Shown one piece after another: positions 1 through 5,333 of a stretch of 6,514 nt of DNA. The notes below the pieces were generated by a model that worked only from the letters and a program-made list of their open reading frames with translations, made no database searches and was not told where the DNA came from. Where the stretch lies: NCBI GenBank assembly GCA_030747475.1, contig JASLKO010000033.1, positions 1-6,514 on the forward strand, written 5' to 3'. The position numbers and the translations under genes are program-made. Source of the DNA: Candidatus Thalassarchaeaceae archaeon (GTDB taxonomy: Archaea > Thermoplasmatota > Poseidoniia > Poseidoniales > Thalassarchaeaceae). Position 1 is the stretch's first letter. Each line of letters starts with the position of its first letter.

Positions 1-258
1 TCTCCATGTATTGTCGTAACGCGACCACGTGGTTACACAGTGAAAGTCACGCAATGTTTCATGCGCCCCTAGTTCGAGAAATTCTTCCATGGTCCATTCA
101 AGGGGTTCTGCAAGACCGTGCCCAGAGACATTGAACGTCCATCCATCAAGCTCAACCACGGGTGTGGAGCCATAGGTAAGCACAGGAAAGCGCTTGGTGA
201 GGAACTGACCGGGTGGCAAACGAGGTCGACCATCCTCCAGCAATTCCTTGCTTGACAT
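1..258 (-). CDS. Sulfite-oxidase-like molybdopterin oxidoreductase, N-terminal part (runs off left edge)
   Basis: The first 86 codons are visible, reading leftward from an ATG at 258-256. The translation carries RPRLPPGQFLTKRFPVLTYG near residues 11-30, then a W-x-F-x-V-x-G stretch (about 40-46), then DFHCVTTWSRYDNTW at 71-85. This order is typical of the cytoplasmic COG2041 (YuiH-like) branch of the sulfite oxidase/MsrP fold. Cys74 aligns with the cysteine that ligates molybdenum in that family. The substrate of this branch is not established, so a redox role with molybdopterin cofactor is as far as the sequence goes. There is no signal peptide or twin-arginine motif at the N-terminus, which suggests a cytoplasmic enzyme. 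The rest of the Mo domain lies outside the window. The start has no strong ribosome binding site directly upstream; a TATA-like element about 27 bases upstream fits a leaderless transcript. It is divergent from the NAD kinase gene. Family assignment is strong; specificity is unknown. Confidence 0.88.
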   Translation of the reverse strand, partial: MSSKELLEDGRPRLPPGQFLTKRFPVLTYGSTPVVELDGWTFNVSGHGLAEPLEWTMEEFLELGAHETLRDFHCVTTWSRYDNTWR

Positions 259-281
259 GGTTGAATCCAATAGCATCGACG

Positions 282-289
282 ATTTAAGG
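282..289. promoter_or_regulatory. Possible TATA-like element shared by divergent genes
   Basis: The gap between the two divergent start codons holds an AT-rich word, ATTTAAGG on the plus strand and CCTTAAAT on the minus strand. Its centre lies about 27 bases upstream of the minus-strand ATG, the spacing expected for an archaeal TATA box of a leaderless transcript. On the plus strand the same word would place a start site near 310, just before the ribosome binding site of the NAD kinase gene. This is inference from spacing alone; a bacterial host would make it meaningless. Confidence 0.3.
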
Positions 290-312
290 GAGGCGCACCA
301 CGGCGTTCTGCC

Positions 313-317
313 GGAGG
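313..317 (+). promoter_or_regulatory. Ribosome binding site GGAGG that sets the TTG start of the NAD kinase
   Basis: GGAGG sits 7 bases before the TTG at 325. No in-frame ATG or GTG lies between the upstream in-frame stop (TAG at 271-273) and 325, so this site is the main reason for choosing the TTG start. Confidence 0.75.
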
Positions 318-324
318 CCTTCCC

Positions 325-1212
325 TTGTCTGCAGACATCCTCGTCGTGTTCAAGAAGAACTTCGAGTCAGTGCATGACCGAGCGATGGATCAAATCCAGT
401 CTGACCTAGAACACCTTGTCGAGACACGAGGCATTCGTGCGGAATTCACAGCACGTGAGAAAGTGCGTCATTCTGACTTCATTGGCCGGGATTTGGTCAT
501 CGTCGTAGGCGGTGACGGAACACTGACCAGTATCGCTCACAATGTCGGCGCAGATATTCCAGTTATGGGTGTTAACTCACACCCTCGCAGAGATGACCCC
601 ACTGGTTCGTTTGGATTCTTCATGGGGAGCGATCCTGATAACTTCGCCAATGATGTGCTTATGGCACTCGATGGGAGTGCTATAGACAACGACCTACCTC
701 GGCTACAAGCGGAAATCGTAACCACCTCAGGAAACCGTATCAAATGCGATCCTGCTCTCAATGATTTGTTGGTTTCCAACACACACCAATACCAACCCAG
801 CCATTACCGATTGCAGCGTGATGCCGATGGAATGAATGGCGGCATCGATGTGGTTCAGCATTCCAGTGGATGCTTGTTCTCCACTTTCGTCGGCCAGGGT
901 GCTTGGTATCGCAATATCTGCAATATGGATGATCAAACCTTCTCACGTTCAGAGATTGACTCCAACTATCTGTTTGTCAGTCGGGAATTGGATGGCGAAC
1001 AAAGGCGACCAGGGGAATACATGGCATGGACCGGTGAGCCCACCGTGATTACCAGCGACATGCACCGTGGCTACGTGGTGAGCGACGGTTGGGATGAGAC
1101 ACATTTCATCCGCGGTGCCACGATTACCATCTCGATGAACGGTCCACGTCTGCATTTACTGACTTTCAGAGAGCGAATCATCGACAAATTATCGCATTGG
1201 CTAGAGTCATAA
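325..1212 (+). CDS. NAD kinase-like protein (NADK3-like branch), TTG start
   Basis: The 295-residue protein would phosphorylate NAD(H) to NADP(H) in the cytoplasm. It has the family's GGDGT signature at residues 62-66 (Asp64 is the expected catalytic residue), a following PVMGVNSHP segment (79-87), an ALND motif at 144-147 in place of the usual ALNE, and an SDGW segment at 253-256 in the C-terminal beta domain. The GVNS-P-R wording followed by TG-x-F (93-96) and a xNF helix resembles the divergent NADK3 type better than standard bacterial PpnK. The loop that normally reads G-S-T-A reads GQGAW at 190-194, after SSGCLFSTF. This removes the conserved Ser/Thr that contact the dinucleotide, so substrate or donor preference may differ. 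The TTG start follows a GGAGG at 7 bases, and translating from it gives a sensible first beta strand (ADILVVFKK). The gene is divergent from the molybdoenzyme gene and 48 bases upstream of the membrane protein gene. Kinase family membership is secure; activity is not. Confidence 0.87.
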   Translation: MSADILVVFKKNFESVHDRAMDQIQSDLEHLVETRGIRAEFTAREKVRHSDFIGRDLVIVVGGDGTLTSIAHNVGADIPVMGVNSHPRRDDPTGSFGFFMGSDPDNFANDVLMALDGSAIDNDLPRLQAEIVTTSGNRIKCDPALNDLLVSNTHQYQPSHYRLQRDADGMNGGIDVVQHSSGCLFSTFVGQGAWYRNICNMDDQTFSRSEIDSNYLFVSRELDGEQRRPGEYMAWTGEPTVITSDMHRGYVVSDGWDETHFIRGATITISMNGPRLHLLTFRERIIDKLSHWLES

Positions 1213-1252
1213 TCATCCGTCATGACTTTTTATTGCCGTGTTCCTCAATAGG

Positions 1253-1256
1253 GGTG
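1253..1256 (+). promoter_or_regulatory. Weak ribosome binding site GGTG before the large membrane protein
   Basis: GGTG, within TAGGGGTG, lies 4 bases before the ATG at 1261. It matches the 3' part of the GGAGGTG consensus, but the spacing is short. An AT-rich word at 1226-1233 (CTTTTTAT) could be a weak TATA-like element; support is low. Confidence 0.35.
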
Positions 1257-1260
1257 TAGC

Positions 1261-2832
1261 ATGACTGAAGAATCAGAATCAAACCTCCCGTTTGAATTGA
1301 AACCTGTTGAGTTTCGAGGCAGAGTCTGGGCTGTTTCAGAGTGGGTACCGATTCTGTGTTTCGTCATCATTGTTTTCAATGGAATGCTATCCTCTCTATT
1401 TTGCGGTTTGATTGAACTTGTTCTATTGTTGGGATTAATTGGGTATTTACAATCAAGAGACGAAAGCCCAATTTCCGGACAAGACCCAAATCAGTTCACT
1501 GAAAGCGGAGACGTTTCAGAATCAAAGTTACCCTCAAAGGCAGAAGCTGCTGAATGGGCCAAAAAGAATTCAGAATATTTCATGGCGTGGAATAAGCGTC
1601 AATACAAAGCATCCAAAACTTGGTTCGGACAAAAAAGAGAGGACTGGGCCGAATGGAAGCACCAGAGGAAAATGGCACGATACCAGATTATTGCAATGCC
1701 CGATCAAGGTGTGATGACCGCAGTTGAACAGGTCATGGATTCCACGGGAGATGCCCTTGAGGATGACGCGATGGCCAAGATGTTGGAGGTGGACCCAGAG
1801 TTGGAAACCGCTGAAGAGAACCCGGAAGAAACTGAAACTCAAATGATTGCGATACCCTCTGCCCCAACCTTCACATCTGCGCAAAAAACTGAATCGCCTC
1901 CAAGAGAACCCATGGTTGACTCTGATCGCGTACCCGGGTACCTGCGCAAGGCAACGAGAATCTTCTACAGTTTGCTGATTTCCTTCTATGCACTGGCAAT
2001 GCTCAATTCTGCTTACGAGATGGGACTCTTCGATTTCTTCTACTCCGACTTTGTCGTCGAGAGGTTGGTAGGCGAGTATCCGGGTACACAGGTTGGCCTC
2101 AAATTCAGGGCTCTCATTCTGACCACGCTGTTCCTATGCACGTCCCTTCTGATGTTGATTGGGTATCGTCCATTCGTGACTATGCTCATCCTCTCAACAA
2201 CGCTAGGCCTCTCGATCTTGTTGCGCTTGGATTTCTCGGACCCTATCGGAGACGGTTCTGCGCATCTCGTCAAAGATATTGCTTGGAGTCTCCTGTTCCT
2301 CGTCTTCTGTTCACTCACATTCTTTGCTAAAAATCCCGATGAAGATTATGATCAGGTAATCGGTAATATACCGCAAGAACTTATCAGTGCCTCAAGCAAG
2401 CAAGGTTCAGGTGGAAACATGGATATGACAATGCCAATCAAACCCAAACGCCCGCATCGACGAGCAAGACCCTTGTTGTTCTACGAGGGATTCTTCCTAC
2501 TCTTCGCTACGGCTCTTTGGCCAACTGCTCTCTTTTGTCTAGCGGCCCTTGCCTCTGCTGACCTCAGAGCAGACTATGGATTACCTGGTGATTTCAACTC
2601 AGGCGCAATGTCCGGTCAGATGTTCTTGGGAATCCTCTTTTTCCTAGCGTTAGTGAGCACATATATCGTGTACAAGTATGATAGAGAGGCTCGTGACGAT
2701 CCGATGTATGCTAAAGAAAAGGCGCACTACGTAGAGGCCATGGAGCATTGGATTAACATCAACAATGACTACTATGAGAGGGCCCACGCACGCTTGACTG
2801 CTGATTTGCCTTCAAAATCAGATGAAGAGTGA
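1261..2832 (+). CDS. Hypothetical multi-pass membrane protein, 523 aa
   Basis: I do not recognise this protein. By eye it has about eight membrane segments: a hairpin at residues 28-63, then segments near 232-250, 283-301, 303-321, 339-356, 405-432 and 452-471. Between the first hairpin and the third segment is a long soluble region (about 64-230). Its first part (98-142) is rich in Trp, Tyr, Lys and Arg, with Trp at 99, 110, 121, 129 and 132 and Tyr at 106, 115 and 141, and looks helical. The next part (about 165-195) is strongly acidic, and a Pro/Ser/Thr linker follows. The C-terminal tail after the last segment (472-523) is again charged and aromatic, with a YVEAMEHW...YYERAHARL pattern reminiscent of the first soluble helix. 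No catalytic motif, transporter signature or signal peptide is apparent. The ATG start has a weak GGTG site 4 bases upstream, and the hairpin begins soon after it. The stop lies 41 bases before the preferred start of the YjbQ gene. A structural or scaffold membrane role is possible but unproven. Confidence 0.8.
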   Translation: MTEESESNLPFELKPVEFRGRVWAVSEWVPILCFVIIVFNGMLSSLFCGLIELVLLLGLIGYLQSRDESPISGQDPNQFTESGDVSESKLPSKAEAAEWAKKNSEYFMAWNKRQYKASKTWFGQKREDWAEWKHQRKMARYQIIAMPDQGVMTAVEQVMDSTGDALEDDAMAKMLEVDPELETAEENPEETETQMIAIPSAPTFTSAQKTESPPREPMVDSDRVPGYLRKATRIFYSLLISFYALAMLNSAYEMGLFDFFYSDFVVERLVGEYPGTQVGLKFRALILTTLFLCTSLLMLIGYRPFVTMLILSTTLGLSILLRLDFSDPIGDGSAHLVKDIAWSLLFLVFCSLTFFAKNPDEDYDQVIGNIPQELISASSKQGSGGNMDMTMPIKPKRPHRRARPLLFYEGFFLLFATALWPTALFCLAALASADLRADYGLPGDFNSGAMSGQMFLGILFFLALVSTYIVYKYDREARDDPMYAKEKAHYVEAMEHWININNDYYERAHARLTADLPSKSDEE

Positions 2833-2873
2833 GTAGCATTCATGCCTCATGCCTGAATCCAAAGGGCGATAGC

Positions 2874-3338
2874 ATGGGGCGCGAGGTATCAGGTCAAGCG
2901 GTGACCTACACGGAAGAAATCCACGTCAACACACCAGAACGCTACGAAATTCGCTGCATCACCGATGATGTTCAACGCATCATCCGAGAATCTGGAGTTA
3001 CGGATGGACTGGTCCTGGTCAACCCTATGCACATCACCGCCTCTGTTTACGTCAACGATCTCGAATATGGCCTACACGCCGACATCATGGATTGGTTGGA
3101 AAAGAATGCACCCGCCTACGGTGTGGATGGTCGAGAGGGTCCAGAATACCGCCACCACCGAACCGGTGAAGACAATGGAGATGCTCATCTCAAGCGACAA
3201 CTGCTCGGTCATCAAGTGACGATGCCCATTTCGGATGGTCGACTACACCTCGGTCCATGGGAACAGATTCACTATGCCGAGTTCGATGGGATGCGACCCA
3301 AGCGAGTTCTGGTCAAGATTGTCGGTGTACGAGGTTGA
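2874..3338 (+). CDS. YjbQ/UPF0047 family protein
   Basis: The 154-residue protein matches the UPF0047 (YjbQ, COG0432) family over its whole length. It has VNPMHITASVYVND (residues 49-62, corresponding to the family's HTSASL-NE stretch with His53), DIMDWLEK (70-77), NGDAHLKRQLLG (101-112), the MPISDGRLHLGPWEQI segment (117-132) and a terminal KRVLVKIVG strand (143-151). Some members are annotated as secondary thiamine-phosphate synthase because they weakly complement thiE mutants in bacteria; the true role is unresolved. I chose ATG 2874 because the family normally begins only a few residues before the first beta strand, and an AAGG at 2862-2865 lies 8 bases upstream. An alternative GTG at 2829 overlaps the preceding stop and would add 15 residues with no family counterpart. 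The gene is followed 4 bases later by the RNA methyltransferase start, so the two are very likely cotranscribed. Confidence 0.87.
   Translation: MGREVSGQAVTYTEEIHVNTPERYEIRCITDDVQRIIRESGVTDGLVLVNPMHITASVYVNDLEYGLHADIMDWLEKNAPAYGVDGREGPEYRHHRTGEDNGDAHLKRQLLGHQVTMPISDGRLHLGPWEQIHYAEFDGMRPKRVLVKIVGVRG
3331..3334 (+). promoter_or_regulatory. Ribosome binding site GAGG that sets the methyltransferase start
   Basis: GAGG lies 8 bases before the ATG at 3343, inside the last codons of the YjbQ gene. It supports 3343 over the in-frame upstream ATG at 3235, which would overlap YjbQ by about 100 bases and add 36 residues with no family match. Confidence 0.65.
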
Positions 3339-3342
3339 TTCA

Positions 3343-4047
3343 ATGACCATGCAGCGTTGTGGAATCGAGGCCATTGAAGCGGCCTTGGATGCGGGTGAAG
3401 ATATCACTCGCGTACTCGCTCTGCGAGATTGCGAAGACCCACGCCTATCCGCTCTACTCGACCGATGCATGGATTCGGGCATCGATGTCATTCTCGGCTC
3501 AGAGAACGATCTATGGCGCATGGCTGAGAACAGCCCCGCACTCGCTTTGGCTCTCGTAGGCAGGGAACCTGAAGCGGATTTAGAGACCATGCTTGAGCGA
3601 GGCGGGCTCATCTGGATGTTGGCTGGAGCTCAATATCAAACCAACATTGGATATTGCATTCGCGTCGCCGAAGTCAGTGGTGCTAGCGGCCTCATCGTTA
3701 CAGGTGAATGGAGTAGCGACGACCGTCACCGAATCGTGCGTGCGGCCATGAAAACCAATCGATTCATGCCTGTGGTATTGGGCTGCGATGGAATGGAAGT
3801 TCTGGAATCCTGGAACGGACGCGTGGTCGCTATCGAGGATGTTGGCACCGAGGAGCCCTGGGATGCAGATCTTACCGGTGATGTCATTCTGATTATTGGC
3901 GGAGAAAACGCCGGTATATCCGAAGATTTACTCGCTGCAGCAGATCAAGCGATTCGAATTCCGATGGCTGGATTTACTCCCAGTTACAACCTCCAAGCAC
4001 CGATGGCTGTGGTTGCTGTTGAGGCCCTTCGGCAACGGCGCAGTTGA
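3343..4047 (+). CDS. SpoU/TrmH-family RNA 2'-O-methyltransferase
   Basis: The 234-residue protein is a SPOUT-class enzyme expected to transfer a methyl group from S-adenosylmethionine to a ribose 2'-OH of rRNA or tRNA. Residues 5-75 form an N-terminal substrate-binding domain of the kind found in RlmB/TrmH relatives (G-x-EAIEAALDAG at 7-18, SGIDVILGSENDL at 45-57, ALALALVG at 66-73). The knotted catalytic domain follows: motif 1 is NIGYCIRVAEVSGASGLIV (101-119, with conserved Asn101 and Arg107), motif 2 is IIGGENAGIS (184-193, with Glu188), and motif 3 is IPMAGFTPSYNLQAPMAV (206-223, with Asn216). Motif 2 reads GGENAGIS where many relatives read GNE-x-x-GIS, and motif 3 has PSYNLQ where SLNVS is usual, so this is a divergent member. 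The RNA target cannot be read from the sequence. A second ATG at 3349 is an alternative start. It is tightly coupled to YjbQ upstream. Confidence 0.87.
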   Translation: MTMQRCGIEAIEAALDAGEDITRVLALRDCEDPRLSALLDRCMDSGIDVILGSENDLWRMAENSPALALALVGREPEADLETMLERGGLIWMLAGAQYQTNIGYCIRVAEVSGASGLIVTGEWSSDDRHRIVRAAMKTNRFMPVVLGCDGMEVLESWNGRVVAIEDVGTEEPWDADLTGDVILIIGGENAGISEDLLAAADQAIRIPMAGFTPSYNLQAPMAVVAVEALRQRRS

Positions 4048-4117
4048 CGTTCTAAGTTCGGGATTCAGTGGGCATGGCCGGGGAAAGATGAATTAGGGGT
4101 CCACTCCTCATCGTTTC
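4048..4117. other. Gap between the methyltransferase gene and the flotillin cluster
   Basis: This short stretch is the only break of more than 60 bases on the plus strand after 325. It is the natural place for a promoter of the small membrane protein/NfeD/flotillin cluster, but I see no convincing TATA box, -10/-35 pair or terminator. It contains a TAGGGGT word (4094-4100) also present at 1249-1255 before the large membrane protein gene. Confidence 0.3.
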
Positions 4118-4426
4118 ATGGCAATGGCAGAGCGCGGTTCTTTCATGTGGGGTTTAATGTCGATTACACAGATTTGGTTGGCACTGAAATTGATGGAGGA
4201 TGTTGAAGGTTGGTTGACAACTGTACTTGGAGCTTCAGGTGCAGCTTGTGTTATGGTTGCCATTGTTGTATTCCGTCAGGAACAGCGGGAATTACTCCTT
4301 AATCCTATGAAGGAGATACAAAAAGAGGTTCACCCAGATCAAATGTCCAAGCAAGGAAAGGGCATCTGGGTTGGCATCACAATGTGGTTCGCAGCAATGA
4401 TTTTCGGTACCATTTTCCTGCCTTGA
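4118..4426 (+). CDS. Small membrane protein, 102 aa
   Basis: I do not recognise this protein. It has two clear hydrophobic segments, about residues 34-52 (TVLGASGAACVMVAIVVF) and 83-101 (IWVGITMWFAAMIFGTIFLP), and a further amphipathic stretch at 12-26. The loop between the two clear segments is charged (RQEQRELLLNPMKEIQKEV, 53-71) and probably cytoplasmic. No ribosome binding site precedes the ATG at 4118, so the start is uncertain; in-frame ATGs at 4124, 4145 and 4157 are alternatives, and 4157 has GTGGGG 4 bases upstream. The stop is followed 9 bases later by the next small membrane protein, whose ribosome binding site overlaps this stop codon, which argues for translation as a unit. Its place upstream of the NfeD/flotillin pair suggests an accessory membrane role, by inference only. 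Confidence 0.62.
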   Translation: MAMAERGSFMWGLMSITQIWLALKLMEDVEGWLTTVLGASGAACVMVAIVVFRQEQRELLLNPMKEIQKEVHPDQMSKQGKGIWVGITMWFAAMIFGTIFLP

Positions 4427-4428
4427 GG
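4425..4428 (+). promoter_or_regulatory. Ribosome binding site GAGG overlapping a stop codon
   Basis: GAGG includes the last two bases of the upstream TGA stop and lies 7 bases before the ATG at 4436. It decides for 4436 over the in-frame TTG at 4430, which would be only 1 base from the site. Confidence 0.65.
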
Positions 4429-4435
4429 CTTGGTC

Positions 4436-4645
4436 ATGCTCGATGACGGTTCTGACGAATTGATTAATGGGCTTTGGCCATTTATGAAAAGAGCCTTGGT
4501 GTTATTCCTCCCTTTTTGGATTTATCTTGTTTGCTGGAGTGCGGGCCTCCCATTGTTATTGTCTGCGATTCTATCCGGTTTGTCATTGTCAGGGATAATT
4601 TACTTTGAGAAGTTAAATTTGAAACGAAAACACAAGCCAGAATAG
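4436..4645 (+). CDS. Small two-helix membrane protein, 69 aa
   Basis: I do not recognise a family. After an acidic N-terminus (MLDDGSDEL) come two hydrophobic helices, about residues 17-34 (RALVLFLPFWIYLVCW) and 37-56 (GLPLLLSAILSGLSLSGIIY), and a strongly basic tail (KLNLKRKHKPE). By the positive-inside rule the tail is cytoplasmic and the acidic N-terminus is probably on the same side, giving a hairpin. The ATG is preceded by GAGG at 7 bases that overlaps the stop of the preceding small membrane protein, and the gene ends 53 bases before the NfeD-like gene. The overlap between signals and the good ribosome binding site make it likely to be a real gene despite its length. Confidence 0.6.
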   Translation: MLDDGSDELINGLWPFMKRALVLFLPFWIYLVCWSAGLPLLLSAILSGLSLSGIIYFEKLNLKRKHKPE

Positions 4646-4686
4646 GATTGGGATAACGTCAATAAGTGATAGGCTGAGGGACATTT

Positions 4687-4691
4687 GGAGG
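4687..4691 (+). promoter_or_regulatory. Strong ribosome binding site GGAGG of the NfeD-like gene
   Basis: GGAGG, within TTGGAGGAG, lies 7 bases before the ATG at 4699. It is among the best matches in the window and fixes the start. Confidence 0.75.
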
Positions 4692-4698
4692 AGAAAGT

Positions 4699-5325
4699 AT
4701 GACCTTAGTAGATTGGCTATCAAACATCGTTGGGATTAGCGCTCCTTCAACACTTGAAATCATTTTTATGACCTGTGCATTTTTGGGTACAGCATTCTTC
4801 CTCATAATGATGACATTGATGATGCTGGGGGACGTTCTTGGAGGTGTCTTTGATTCTGTTTTCGATACAGATTTCAGCATGGATTCTGATTTATCCTTTG
4901 AATTGTTCAGCATTCAAGGACTTGCCGCAGCCGTCATGATGTTCGGTTACATGGGTATGTTCACTCTGTCAGCGACCGACACCGAGGTCTACGCAGTCCT
5001 CGCAGGTGGTTTAGCCGCAGTCGTATCGATGTATGGTGTTGGTTTAATGCTCAAAGGAATCTCCGATTTACAAGTAGATGGGACTATGAAACACGAAGAT
5101 GCCATTGGCGAGCGTGGCGAAGTTTACTCCCGTATCCGGCCCAATGAATCGGGGGAAGTTTCTGTTGCCGTCGATGGTACCTTACGTATTCTAACTGCAC
5201 GTGCAAAAGACAAAACCCTGCATATTAACACGGGGGAATTTATTCGAGTCATCGATGTGATTGGTTCAACATTAATTGTTGAGATATTGCATCCTGGGGA
5301 TGAAATTGAAACAGAAGAGGAATGA
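4699..5325 (+). CDS. NfeD/YuaF-like membrane protein with C-terminal OB-fold
   Basis: The 208-residue protein has three membrane segments, about residues 20-45, 72-91 and 96-120, followed by a soluble beta-rich domain at about 131-200. The beginning of that domain (AIGERGEVYSRIRPNESGEVSV, roughly 135-156) and its end (INTGEFIRVIDVIGSTLIVEIL, 176-197) follow the G-x-x-G-x-V ... G-E-V ... I-x-x-G-x-x-V-x-V pattern of the NfeD C-terminal OB-fold. It lacks the serine-protease (ClpP-like) domain of long NfeD proteins, so it corresponds to the short YuaF-like class. In bacteria such proteins sit beside flotillin and help form or maintain membrane microdomains. That context holds here: the flotillin start lies 8 bases after this stop. 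The segment between the first two helices is Asp-rich (FDSVFDTDFSMDSDL, 51-65) and may be exposed. The start is set by a GGAGG at 7 bases. Confidence 0.82.
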   Translation: MTLVDWLSNIVGISAPSTLEIIFMTCAFLGTAFFLIMMTLMMLGDVLGGVFDSVFDTDFSMDSDLSFELFSIQGLAAAVMMFGYMGMFTLSATDTEVYAVLAGGLAAVVSMYGVGLMLKGISDLQVDGTMKHEDAIGERGEVYSRIRPNESGEVSVAVDGTLRILTARAKDKTLHINTGEFIRVIDVIGSTLIVEILHPGDEIETEEE

Positions 5326-5333
5326 GTGATAAT

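Noticed and set aside
69..353. Minus-strand open frame of 94 codons
   Set aside because: It overlaps the molybdoenzyme gene in another frame and crosses the NAD kinase start. Its translation is Pro/Arg/Cys-rich without any family resemblance.
1570..1884. Minus-strand open frame of 104 codons inside the large membrane protein gene
   Set aside because: The plus-strand frame is complete and has clear membrane helices; the antisense product shows no recognisable feature.
2829..2873. GTG start for the YjbQ gene overlapping the preceding stop
   Set aside because: It would add 15 residues not seen at the N-terminus of the family; ATG 2874 fits better and has an AAGG upstream. It remains possible.
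3235..3342. N-terminal extension of the methyltransferase from ATG 3235
   Set aside because: It overlaps the conserved C-terminus of YjbQ by about 100 bases and lacks family similarity; ATG 3343 has a GAGG at good spacing.
4095..4108. Small inverted repeat AGGGG-TCCA-CTCCT as a terminator or regulatory hairpin
   Set aside because: The stem is only five pairs, one of them G-U, with no T-run after it.
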